Assembly: GCF_017254915.1 (NCBI RefSeq)
Contig: NZ_JAFKCT010000012.1
Coordinates: 27,766-91,765 of the forward strand
DNA length: 64,000 bases
DNA from: Algoriphagus oliviformis
GTDB taxonomy: Bacteria; Bacteroidota; Bacteroidia; Cytophagales; Cyclobacteriaceae
Direction of reading: 5' to 3'
A model generated the notes under the pieces. That model saw only the letters and a list, made by a program, of their open reading frames with translations. It was not told the DNA's origin and did not search any database. This document shows positions 27,763 through 35,684 of this stretch, piece by piece (positions within the stretch are counted from its first letter, which is position 1; every line of letters starts with the position of its first letter). The position numbers and the translations under genes were made by a program.

Positions 27763-28860
27763 TCAGGAGCGGGTTTGGTAGGGAGCGAGTTTTTCCCAGT
27801 TGAACTCGACACCGATCCCAGGACTGTCCGGCGCTACCGCCCGGTGTTTTTCGACCACCAGAGGACGCATCGTGTATTCATCGATGGGAAAACTGTGCAC
27901 CTCCAGCCAGCCGGCATTGGGCTGTGCAGCTACCAGGCTCACGTGGAGCTCTTGCATGCCGTGCGAACAGGCGGGCAGGCCGTACTTAGCGGCCAGCCTT
28001 GCAGCCCGCAGCCAGCCGGTCACCCCTCCGCAATTGGAAGCGTCGGGTTGGACAAAGGAAAGCTTGGCCTGATCCATCGCATACTCAAATTCATGGATGG
28101 TATGGAGGTTTTCGCCCATCGCCAGCGGAAAGCCAGTCCTGTCCACGATCTCCCCGTAACCCTTGTAGTCATCCGGAATGATCGGTTCCTCAAACCAGGT
28201 GATGTCATATTCCCTAAACCCTTCAATGGCACGTATGGCCTTTTCGACGGTCATGGAGTAGTTGGCATCCACCATGAAGGTCACATCCGGCCCGATAAAT
28301 TTTCTAACTGCGCCGATACGGTCCAGATCTTCCTGGAGCTTGGGCCTTCCGATTTTGATCTTCACGGCATTGTATCCCCTGGCCAAATAGCTCTCCATGC
28401 TGTGGAGCAGCTTTTCCAAAGGAAACTGTAGGTCAATCCCCCCACAATAGGCTTTGCAGGTGTGATCCACTCCTCCGGCCATCCTCCAAAGGGGCATTCC
28501 GGCCCTTTTGCATTTGATGTCCCAGAGCGCGATATCTATCGTGGATATTGCAAAGGAAGCAATCCCTCCCCGGCCCACGTAGTGGATGTGCCATTCCATA
28601 AAATCGTAGATCCCGTCTATATCGCTTGCATCTTTGCCCACCAGCACTCCGGCAAAGTCACGGGCGACCATGGCCTGTATGGCAAACCCACCTTTTCCAC
28701 CCGTATAAGTATAGCCGGTGCCACTGGTACCATCCTGCAGGGTAATGGTCGTCGTGACCAGTTCGAAATGGGTGTGGTCTCCGTGCTTAGCATCGTTGAG
28801 CACTTCAGGCAGTGGCACCTGGAAGAGTTGGCAGCGGACGTCTTTGATCAATGTGCTCAT
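27763..28860 (-). CDS. 3,6-anhydro-L-galactonate cycloisomerase (enolase superfamily)
   Basis: 365 residues. Mandelate racemase/muconate lactonizing fold: catalytic K167-x-K169 (VKIKIGRP), metal ligands D198, E224 and E250, D273 and H300 (ACSHGMQ) as the second acid/base. General members act on sugar acids. Directly following a cognate aldehyde dehydrogenase (4-bp ATGA overlap) and preceding GalM in an agar operon, it fits the cycloisomerase that opens 3,6-anhydro-L-galactonate to 2-keto-3-deoxy-L-galactonate (EC 5.5.1.25). Assignment rests on context plus family; a galactonate dehydratase is the alternative. Confidence 0.88.
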   Translation of the reverse strand: MSTLIKDVRCQLFQVPLPEVLNDAKHGDHTHFELVTTTITLQDGTSGTGYTYTGGKGGFAIQAMVARDFAGVLVGKDASDIDGIYDFMEWHIHYVGRGGIASFAISTIDIALWDIKCKRAGMPLWRMAGGVDHTCKAYCGGIDLQFPLEKLLHSMESYLARGYNAVKIKIGRPKLQEDLDRIGAVRKFIGPDVTFMVDANYSMTVEKAIRAIEGFREYDITWFEEPIIPDDYKGYGEIVDRTGFPLAMGENLHTIHEFEYAMDQAKLSFVQPDASNCGGVTGWLRAARLAAKYGLPACSHGMQELHVSLVAAQPNAGWLEVHSFPIDEYTMRPLVVEKHRAVAPDSPGIGVEFNWEKLAPYQTRS

Positions 28861-30314
28861 GCCCCCTGGTATTTGACGTAAAAGGTTTTTTTCTCCAAGT
28901 ACTGCTCAAAGCCGTACTTTCCATCCTCTCCTCCACTTCCGGATAGCTTGTAGCCGTTGTGAAAGCCTTGATGCTGCTCCCCATGGCCGCGGTTGACGTA
29001 GATTTCCCCGTATTCGAGTTCCTCGTTGCAGCGCATGATCAGGTTCATGTCGTTGGTAAAGACCATCGCGGCCAGACCGTACTCGCTGTCATTGGCATAA
29101 GTGATCACTTCCTCAAAAGTCCTGAACTTCATCACCGGCAAGATCGGTCCGAAAGACTCCTCGTGCATGATGGTCATAGTTTGGGTAACATCGGTCAGCA
29201 CGGTCGGCTCAAACCAAAACCCTTTTTCAAAAGCTGCACCAGCGAGGCGTTTGCCTCCCGTAGCCACCGTAGCGCCTTCGGCGATGCTGGTTTCCACGAG
29301 TTTCTCCATGTGCTCCAGTTCAGCCCTGTTGACCTTTGGCCCCATATCGGTGTCGTCCAGCATGGGATCGCCGACCTTGAGTGCCCGGGTCTTGGCGAGA
29401 AATTTTTCCATAAAGACCTCGTAAACCTCCTCCTGCACATACATGCGTTCGTTGCAGGTACATACCTGGCCACAGTTGTCAAAGCGGGAATGAAGGGCCG
29501 CGTCTACTGCGGCTTCAAGATCTGCGTCGGCAAAGACGATAAAAGGCGCCTTGCCTCCGAGCTCCAACTGCACATGGGTGAGGTTTTTGGAGGCATTTCT
29601 GGCGATGTCCTGACCCACCGGCGTCGAGCCTGTCATGGTGACCATTTTGGTGATGGGATTCTCCACCAGGGCAGTACCCATGGCCCTGCCGGGCCCAGTC
29701 AGGATGTTGATCACACCCTTGGGAATTCCGACCTTGTTGGCCAGATTTCCCAGCTCTAGGGTAGCCAAAGGCGTCTCGGAGGTAGGCTTGAGCACGAGCG
29801 TGTTACCGGCGACCAGTGCCGGCCCGAGCTTCCTCCCTGCCAAAGCAAGGGGGAAATTCCAGGCCGTGATGGCCACCACCACTCCCCGGGGGATTTTTTG
29901 GATCCAGATCTGCTCGCCGGGATTGTCGGAAGGGATAATATCCCCTTCTATCCTTCGCGCTCCCTCACAGGCATACTCGATGAATGAGGCGGTGACGGCG
30001 ACTTCCATTTTGGCCACCTTCAGGAGCTTGCCTTGCTCCTTTACCAGGAGCTCTGCCAAGTAATCCGCATTAGCCTTGATCTCTGCGGCTAGGCGATACA
30101 GCAAGTCAGCACGTTTTCTCGGGGGCATTTTTGCCCAAGCTTTTTGGGCCGCTTGGGCTGCCTCCAGCGCCAGGATTGCCTCTGCGACGGTGCCGTTTTG
30201 CACCTGTGCGACGAGCTCCTCCGTAGCGGGGTTGATGACGTCTATGGTTTCCCCGGACTGGGAAGTCACCCATTCCCCGTTGATGAATAATCGGTATTGC
30301 TTTGTTTCAGACAT
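28857..30314 (-). CDS. 3,6-anhydro-L-galactose dehydrogenase (NAD(P)+ aldehyde dehydrogenase)
   Basis: 485 residues, the full ALDH length, cytoplasmic. Oxyanion N153 (AWNFP), general base E251 (LELGGKAP), catalytic C285 (CGQVCTC) and cofactor-binding GSTPVG (about 229-234) are all present. In agarolytic bacteria an aldehyde dehydrogenase of this kind oxidises 3,6-anhydro-L-galactose to the acid (EC 1.2.1.92), the first intracellular step. The overlap with the cycloisomerase gene, which takes the next step, supports this. The sequence resembles the lactaldehyde/AldA group, so activity on lactaldehyde or glycolaldehyde cannot be excluded. Confidence 0.88.
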   Translation of the reverse strand: MSETKQYRLFINGEWVTSQSGETIDVINPATEELVAQVQNGTVAEAILALEAAQAAQKAWAKMPPRKRADLLYRLAAEIKANADYLAELLVKEQGKLLKVAKMEVAVTASFIEYACEGARRIEGDIIPSDNPGEQIWIQKIPRGVVVAITAWNFPLALAGRKLGPALVAGNTLVLKPTSETPLATLELGNLANKVGIPKGVINILTGPGRAMGTALVENPITKMVTMTGSTPVGQDIARNASKNLTHVQLELGGKAPFIVFADADLEAAVDAALHSRFDNCGQVCTCNERMYVQEEVYEVFMEKFLAKTRALKVGDPMLDDTDMGPKVNRAELEHMEKLVETSIAEGATVATGGKRLAGAAFEKGFWFEPTVLTDVTQTMTIMHEESFGPILPVMKFRTFEEVITYANDSEYGLAAMVFTNDMNLIMRCNEELEYGEIYVNRGHGEQHQGFHNGYKLSGSGGEDGKYGFEQYLEKKTFYVKYQGA

Positions 30315-30338
30315 GGTTTTGGTTTTATGGTGGAATGA

Positions 30339-31109
30339 TCAGCGGCCCATCCAGCCCCCATCTACCAGCATGATGCTGCCATGCATGTAGGAGGCTGCAT
30401 CCGAGCAGAGAAAGACCGTAGGCCCGGCAAAGTCCGTCGGCTTTCCCCATCGCCCGGCGGGTATTCTCGCCAGAATGGAAGCAGCCCGGACTGGGTCGCT
30501 ACGTAGTGCTTCGGTATTGTCCGTGTCGATATAGCCGGGTGCGATGGCGTTGACATTGACTCCTTTGCCGGCCCATTCATTGGCAAAAGCCATGGTCAGC
30601 TGTCCTATCGCGCCCTTGGAGGCTGCATAGCCTGGCACGGTGATGCCACCCTGAAAAGTCAGCAGGGAAGCTGTAAAGACAATCTTGCCATAACCTCGGC
30701 TGACCATCTCCTTACCGATCTCCCGGGTGAGGATGAACTGGGCGTTTTGGTTGACCTCGATGACTTTATCCCACATTTCGTCGGGATGCTCGGCCGCCGG
30801 AGTCCTGAGGATGGTTCCGGCATTGTTGACTAGGATGTCGATCTGGGAAAAGTCCGATTTTACCCTATTGATGAATCCATAAAGTGACTTCCTATCGGAA
30901 AAATCGCAGGCATACCCCATGAAAGATCGGCCTAGGGCCCTTATCTCTTTTTCGACGGCGCTGCCATCCTCTTCCAGCGTGGCACTCACGCCGATGATAT
31001 CCGCCCCTGCCTCAGCCAGGCCGATAGCCATGGCCTTTCCAATGCCCCGCTTGCAGCCTGTGACCAAGGCTGTTTTCCCTTTCAAACTAAATCTATCTAG
31101 CACTCCCAT
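30339..31109 (-). CDS. KduD-like short-chain dehydrogenase (probable 2,5-diketo-3-deoxy-gluconate reductase)
   Basis: 256 residues, classical SDR. Cofactor motif TGCKRGIG (17-24), NNAG (95-98), catalytic S148, Y161 and K165 (PGYAASKG). It has the KduD-type N-terminus FSLKGKTALVTGCKRGIG and the C-terminal VDGGWMGR. KduD interconverts 3-deoxy-D-glycero-2,5-hexodiulosonate and 2-keto-3-deoxy-D-gluconate (EC 1.1.1.127). In the 3,6-anhydro-L-galactose route this is the step after oxidation of 2-keto-3-deoxy-L-galactonate. The two flanking genes in the operon encode those earlier steps. 2-keto-3-deoxy-gluconate kinase and aldolase are not in the window. Confidence 0.87.
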   Translation of the reverse strand: MGVLDRFSLKGKTALVTGCKRGIGKAMAIGLAEAGADIIGVSATLEEDGSAVEKEIRALGRSFMGYACDFSDRKSLYGFINRVKSDFSQIDILVNNAGTILRTPAAEHPDEMWDKVIEVNQNAQFILTREIGKEMVSRGYGKIVFTASLLTFQGGITVPGYAASKGAIGQLTMAFANEWAGKGVNVNAIAPGYIDTDNTEALRSDPVRAASILARIPAGRWGKPTDFAGPTVFLCSDAASYMHGSIMLVDGGWMGR

Positions 31110-31129
31110 TTTATCTATCAGTTTATTGG

Positions 31130-32146
31130 TTAAAGTTGGCAGTCCATCAGTACCTTGAGGCCTTCTGGATTTTTGTCTATGGATTCAAACACTTCTTGGA
31201 TTTTGCTCAAGGGCTGCACGTCTGTGATCATTTTCCCAAAGGGAAGTTCATTGGCCGTGACCAGTGTGATGGCTTTCTCATAGTCTTCCTTTTCGTAGAC
31301 CCGGGCGCCGATCAGCTTCAGTTCTTTCCAGAAAAACTTGAATAGATCCACGGGCTTCTTCTGCCCATGAATGGCCACCATGACGATACGTCCACGAATC
31401 CCGGCCACTTCGGTCATCACATCCAAGGCAGGCTGTACTCCTGCGACTTCAAACACCACGTCGGCCAGCCTTCCCTCCGTCTCTTCCCGGACATACTGTA
31501 CCAGGTCGGTCTTGGTGGGGTTGACGGCCTGCAGCCCAAAGTCCGCCGCCATTTTGATCCGGGTCTCGTTCACTTCGGAGATGATGACCTTTGCCCCGGC
31601 TTCTTTGGCGACCATTGCCACCAAAAGACCGATCGGCCCACCGCCTAACACGACCGCTGTTTCTCCGGCCTCCAAGCCGGACATCCTTACATCGTGAACC
31701 GCCACAGAAAGGGGCTCGATCAGTGCCGCAAGCTTCAGGTCAGTCTCAGGCTTGAGTTTGTGAAGGACAAAAGCCGGGATGTTCCAGTACTGCTGCATGG
31801 ATCCAGGGCTGTCGATCCCGATGAATTTCAATTTTTCGCAGATGTGGTTAAATCCCTTGTCGGAAGGCTGGACGAGGCGATCATCCAGCGGACGCACGAC
31901 TACTTTGTCCCCTACTTGGAAACCTTCGACTTCTTCACCCATCGCATCGATGACACCGGACATCTCGTGTCCGATAGTCTGCGGGATGCTGACCCGCTTG
32001 TCCATCATCCCGTGATAGATATGTACATCGGTACCGCAGATGCCAGAATAGGCTACTTTGATGCGGACTTCGCCTTTTTTTGGCATGTCGATTTCCTTCT
32101 CAATCACAGCGAAGGATTGATTGCCAGTGTAAACTGTTGCTTTCAA
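31130..32146 (-). CDS. Zn-type medium-chain dehydrogenase, probable 2-keto-3-deoxy-L-galactonate 5-dehydrogenase
   Basis: 338 residues, threonine-dehydrogenase/sorbitol-dehydrogenase-like MDR. Catalytic zinc site: C37 (SGICGTD) and H59/E60 (GHEMSG). Rossmann motif LGGGPIGLLVA (about 168-178). The structural-zinc lobe lacks the usual four Cys (only HICEK remains around residue 107), as in several sugar-acid MDR branches. In agarolytic bacteria such an enzyme performs the NAD+-dependent oxidation of 2-keto-3-deoxy-L-galactonate (EC 1.1.1.389) before the KduD step. It is placed between GH117 and the KduD-like gene with gaps of 20-24 bp. Assignment is from pathway context. Confidence 0.8.
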   Translation of the reverse strand: MKATVYTGNQSFAVIEKEIDMPKKGEVRIKVAYSGICGTDVHIYHGMMDKRVSIPQTIGHEMSGVIDAMGEEVEGFQVGDKVVVRPLDDRLVQPSDKGFNHICEKLKFIGIDSPGSMQQYWNIPAFVLHKLKPETDLKLAALIEPLSVAVHDVRMSGLEAGETAVVLGGGPIGLLVAMVAKEAGAKVIISEVNETRIKMAADFGLQAVNPTKTDLVQYVREETEGRLADVVFEVAGVQPALDVMTEVAGIRGRIVMVAIHGQKKPVDLFKFFWKELKLIGARVYEKEDYEKAITLVTANELPFGKMITDVQPLSKIQEVFESIDKNPEGLKVLMDCQL

Positions 32147-32170
32147 AATGTATGTTGGTTATTGGTTAGC

Positions 32171-33373
32171 TTATTCTCCCTTGCCCTTGTGTGTGGTGAT
32201 GCGCTTTGAGCTAAAGCGCATGATACACTGATAGTCGTAGCTTTTGTAGATATGGGAAAGGCCCCATCTAAGGATTTCGGTTGGTTCCTTCTCGGTGTCG
32301 GCGGTACGGTTGAGCCCAATCGCGTGTGGAGCACCTTTGATAGAGGCCATGATCTCGAAGTTGACCCCGTCTGGAGCCCATTGGATGGTGTTTTTTTCCG
32401 GCCCATCGGTTGTGATGAGCGAGGCTATTCCTCCATTGTAGGGCCACACGCAGATTTCGTGGCCGCTGTTGCTGATGGGGTTGTAGGGCGACTTTATGTA
32501 AGGCCCTTCTGGCTTGTCGGCGATGGCCACTCCATGGCGAATCTGCCTACCCCCAAAAGTGATTTCCTCACCCATTTGTTCTCCTTTATAGTAGAGGTAA
32601 AATTTCCCCTCGTAAGGAACAATGCAGGGGTCGTGTACCTTATGGCTATCAAAATCACCCTTTTTTTCCACGGCAAATCGATCTTGCTTTTCTCCTTTCC
32701 AAACGCCATTGTCAGCAGGGCTCAAAATAGGCTCGGCGCTTTTGGTCCACGGGCCGTCCGGGGAGTCTGCCCAGGCCAAGCCGATTTGGTTTTTTACCCG
32801 CACGGTATAAGGTGACTTGACCGTCTGGTATACCAGGTAGTACTTGTCCCCATGCTTCATGATCTCTGTGGTGAATACCGAGCGGTCGTCGTAGGCTCCC
32901 GGCTCGCCGCGTCCCACTGCCATGCCCTCTTCCTTCCAAGTCCAACCGTCTTCTGAAGTAGCATACCAGATATCGCTTCGATCCCAGGGGAAGACCTTGT
33001 CTTTTTCCACATCCCCAGCAAAACCGTCGGTTGCACCAAGGCTTTTGCTATACCAGACATAGTACTTGCCGTTTTCGAAGATCATGGCACTTGGATCGCG
33101 ACGCACCACGCCTTCCTCGTAGGCCAAGTCACCCTGGAGTGGCTGAAGCTCGGAAAACTCGATAAACCACTCATTGCCGATGTTGGGCCAATTCAGCGCA
33201 CGCTTGGAAGCAGCGCTGAGGTGATCCGCATGGGTGATTCCCAGCTTGTCCATCTGTGCGGGGGTAACCTCGATGTCGGATTCTTCCGACGTCGATGGAT
33301 TTGATGAAGGCGATGCGCAGGAAAAGAGTAGCGCCCCGCCCGCCAATAGAGACATTAAAGAGTTGTTGTTCAT
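32171..33373 (-). CDS. GH117 alpha-1,3-(3,6-anhydro)-L-galactosidase (neoagarobiose hydrolase), lipoprotein
   Basis: 400 residues. Lipoprotein signal with C19 (LLFSCASP). The N-terminal helical region (ASKRALNWPNIGNEWFIEF), used in GH117 for dimer domain swapping, is followed by a five-bladed propeller with the acidic VRRDPSAM, DRSDIWYATS and HKVHDPC motifs of this family. GH117 removes 3,6-anhydro-L-galactose from the non-reducing end of neoagaro-oligosaccharides, supplying the pathway encoded just downstream. It is the first gene of an 11-gene operon (33373 down to 20149) and diverges from the second SusR-like regulator. Confidence 0.95.
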   Translation of the reverse strand: MNNNSLMSLLAGGALLFSCASPSSNPSTSEESDIEVTPAQMDKLGITHADHLSAASKRALNWPNIGNEWFIEFSELQPLQGDLAYEEGVVRRDPSAMIFENGKYYVWYSKSLGATDGFAGDVEKDKVFPWDRSDIWYATSEDGWTWKEEGMAVGRGEPGAYDDRSVFTTEIMKHGDKYYLVYQTVKSPYTVRVKNQIGLAWADSPDGPWTKSAEPILSPADNGVWKGEKQDRFAVEKKGDFDSHKVHDPCIVPYEGKFYLYYKGEQMGEEITFGGRQIRHGVAIADKPEGPYIKSPYNPISNSGHEICVWPYNGGIASLITTDGPEKNTIQWAPDGVNFEIMASIKGAPHAIGLNRTADTEKEPTEILRWGLSHIYKSYDYQCIMRFSSKRITTHKGKGE

Positions 33374-33419
33374 TTATCCGTTGATTTTGGGTTTCGCTTG
33401 TTAAAGGCGACCAAAGAGC

Positions 33420-33439
33420 TTTGTCTTCTTGTAGACAAA
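33420..33439. promoter_or_regulatory. Inverted repeat upstream of the GH117 operon
   Basis: TTTGTCT-N6-AGACAAA is a perfect 7-bp inverted repeat 47 bp before the GH117 start, in the 283-bp region shared with the divergent SusR-like regulator. Further TAGACA copies lie at 33498-33505 and 33551-33557. It is a plausible operator or transcript hairpin; no experimental counterpart is known to me. Confidence 0.35.
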
Positions 33440-33656
33440 TGCCCTGGCCGACTCAAACAAATATGGACTTTGGAATGCTGAAGGCCCGAAAACCAGACTA
33501 GACAAAAACTGAACAAGGGCAAAAAAGAAACTGAATGAAAAAAAATAATCCTAGACAGTGAATAAATTTAACCCAAGTAAAAATTGCCGCAACGAAGCCA
33601 CAGAAGATTTTGCTTATTGTAGGCACAAAGCCCAAAAACAACCAATTCTAAGACAA

Positions 33657-35333
33657 ATGTCCCTGTTTCCTTTTGATAAACTGAATATCTCCCGCTTCCC
33701 GAGCAACGCCTTATTATATGCTACACTTTTGGGCTTGATTCTACTGATCCAAGGAACGGTCTCGACAGCCCAAACCACAGCCCAACCGGACAACTATACA
33801 AACCCAGTTGTCAACCTTCAAAAAAACGAAGCGAAATACAGTAATCCGGATAGTTCGATCCTTCATCTGAAAACTACGATCGAGCAGTTGCGTGAGCAGA
33901 AGGACACGGTCAACCTGATCAAGTCCCTCAATGAGCTATCGAGTATCTACGCACATCTACTGGACTATGGAAACTCCTACGACGGATACTGGGAGGCGCT
34001 GCTGCTGGCAGACCAAATCAACCACGACTTTCTCAAGGCCAAAATCTACCAAGAGCTGGGTTGGCTGTACAGCTTCTACCACCGGGACGAGGAGGCCTTG
34101 AAGTATTTTAACCTCGCACTCTCCATCAACAAAGAGCTTTATCGTCAAAACACGGGCTACGGAGCCTACGTCATCAGTGATTTTTTTGCATTGATCAATT
34201 TCTATCGGGTAAACGGCGACTATGCCAACGCAGCCGTATACCTGGACAGCTGCTACCAGCTACAGAAGGAAATGGGATCCAGCTCGATGAGCTACATCCT
34301 GGCCGAGGATGGCTATTTGGACGGCATGAACGGCGACTATCCCGAGGCCATGGCAAAACTGGCCGGATCGATGGACTTTTTTAAAAAAAACGACCGCTCC
34401 TATTTGATCGTAATCCATACCCTGATCGGGGACATCCTTAGGAAAAAAGGTGACCTCCGCCAGAGCGCCGAACACTACAACCAAGCCCTCCACTATTCGG
34501 AGACTTTCCAAAGCCACTCCAATCACAAGCTGATGGCCCATGAAGCACTGGCCTCCATTTATTCCCTCACCAGGCAGTTTGACAGCGCATACCTGCATTC
34601 CCGGGAAGTCAACCGGATCAACGCGGAAATCTTTGGCCCAAACAGCAAAAACAACAAACACCTTTTTCGAATCAATGACCAATACCGACTGCAAAAGGAA
34701 AAAGAGAAGGAGCTGATCAAAGAGCAACACATTGCCAACCTAGAGCATGAGGAACGGATGAACACAATGCAGCTTTGGCTTTTGGCCGTCGTGTTGCTCT
34801 CCCTGTTCGTCTATGGCCTGCTCCTGGTCAAAAACATCCGCCGAAAACACCAGCTGGAAAAAAAGGCCCTCGCCGAAAAACGTGCCTTGGAGCTCCAAAA
34901 GACCAACGAAATCCTAGAGCTGAAAAACAAGGAGCTGACGACCACGGCACTGCAGATTATCGAAAAGGACGAGTTTATCGAAAAGCTCAGAAATAACCTT
35001 TCCGACGACAAAGGCCTGGTGGATGTGAACAGCCTGAAGAAAATGATCAAATCAGTACAGGGCACACCTGGAAGCAATTGGAAGGAATTTGAGGCCCGCT
35101 TCACTGCGATCAACGAGAGTTTCTATGAAAACCTACAAAAAGGCTTTCCTGAACTCACCCAAGCCGACCTGAAAATTTGCGCTCTGGTCAAGCTGAACTT
35201 CAGTAGCAAGGAGATGGCCTCCCTGCTGGGCATCTCCATCGAGAGCGTCCATACTTCGAGATACCGCCTGCGCAAAAAATTCAACATAGACAGAAACGAA
35301 AATCTGGTCGAGTTCATCGCCGGGTTTTCATAA
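33657..35333 (+). CDS. SusR-like regulator: TPR sensor, membrane helix, LuxR-type HTH (second copy)
   Basis: 558 residues from the ATG at 33657; an in-frame GTG 33 codons upstream is less likely. The start is followed by a hydrophobic export segment (NALLYATLLGLILLIQGTVSTAQ). Periplasmic TPRs (about 90-340, e.g. IYQELGWLYSFYHRDEEALKYFNLALSINKEL), a membrane helix (LWLLAVVLLSLFVYGLLLV, about 365-383), a coiled coil and the HTH DLKICALVKLNFSSKEMASLLGISIESVHTSRYRLRKKF. Closely parallels the first copy at 16658, including NSYDGYWEALLLADQI. It lies between the GH117 operon and susC, both likely targets, and is followed by a strong terminator. Confidence 0.92.
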   Translation: MSLFPFDKLNISRFPSNALLYATLLGLILLIQGTVSTAQTTAQPDNYTNPVVNLQKNEAKYSNPDSSILHLKTTIEQLREQKDTVNLIKSLNELSSIYAHLLDYGNSYDGYWEALLLADQINHDFLKAKIYQELGWLYSFYHRDEEALKYFNLALSINKELYRQNTGYGAYVISDFFALINFYRVNGDYANAAVYLDSCYQLQKEMGSSSMSYILAEDGYLDGMNGDYPEAMAKLAGSMDFFKKNDRSYLIVIHTLIGDILRKKGDLRQSAEHYNQALHYSETFQSHSNHKLMAHEALASIYSLTRQFDSAYLHSREVNRINAEIFGPNSKNNKHLFRINDQYRLQKEKEKELIKEQHIANLEHEERMNTMQLWLLAVVLLSLFVYGLLLVKNIRRKHQLEKKALAEKRALELQKTNEILELKNKELTTTALQIIEKDEFIEKLRNNLSDDKGLVDVNSLKKMIKSVQGTPGSNWKEFEARFTAINESFYENLQKGFPELTQADLKICALVKLNFSSKEMASLLGISIESVHTSRYRLRKKFNIDRNENLVEFIAGFS

Positions 35334-35684
35334 AGACAACCCGATCCATCCAGGTGCGCCTAGCTAGCTAGCCAATTAAAAACGCAAAAATTTCTAGACA
35401 TCCACCGGCTCCAGCGGTGGATGTTTTTTTGTGAGCCATACGGGCAGCTTTTCGAGGCGGCATACAGACATTAAAAAATGGACATCGAGAGTCATATTGC
35501 GATAAAAGCCTTCGCAATCGATTTTTTTAGCGGCTTTGTCCAGTTTTAATCGAGTTGTAAAAATCAGAGGTATGGTTTCGGAATTCTACATTGACCGAGG
35601 TTTTGTGGACAAAGACTGCGGCAGGGACTGCCAAAAACCCTTTGTTCACCAGATCAAAAAATTAACCTAAACTCAAAATACCAT
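35334..35684 (+). other. Intergenic region before susC: terminator then untranslated leader, no gene
   Basis: This 351-bp gap holds the terminator at 35398-35431 and about 250 bp of AT-rich sequence before the susC start. I found no open frame with coding character and no exact TAnnTTTG/TTTG pair. The long leader is usual for susC transcripts. Confidence 0.6.
35398..35431 (+). terminator. Rho-independent terminator after the second SusR-like gene
   Basis: A perfect 10-bp stem (ACATCCACCG at 35398-35407, CGGTGGATGT at 35415-35424) with a 7-nt loop and a run of seven or more T. It separates the regulator transcript from susC. Confidence 0.9.

Noticed and set aside
28959..29759. Forward-strand frame of 266 codons opposite the aldehyde dehydrogenase
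   Set aside because: Antisense to a gene with all catalytic residues; no motifs of its own.
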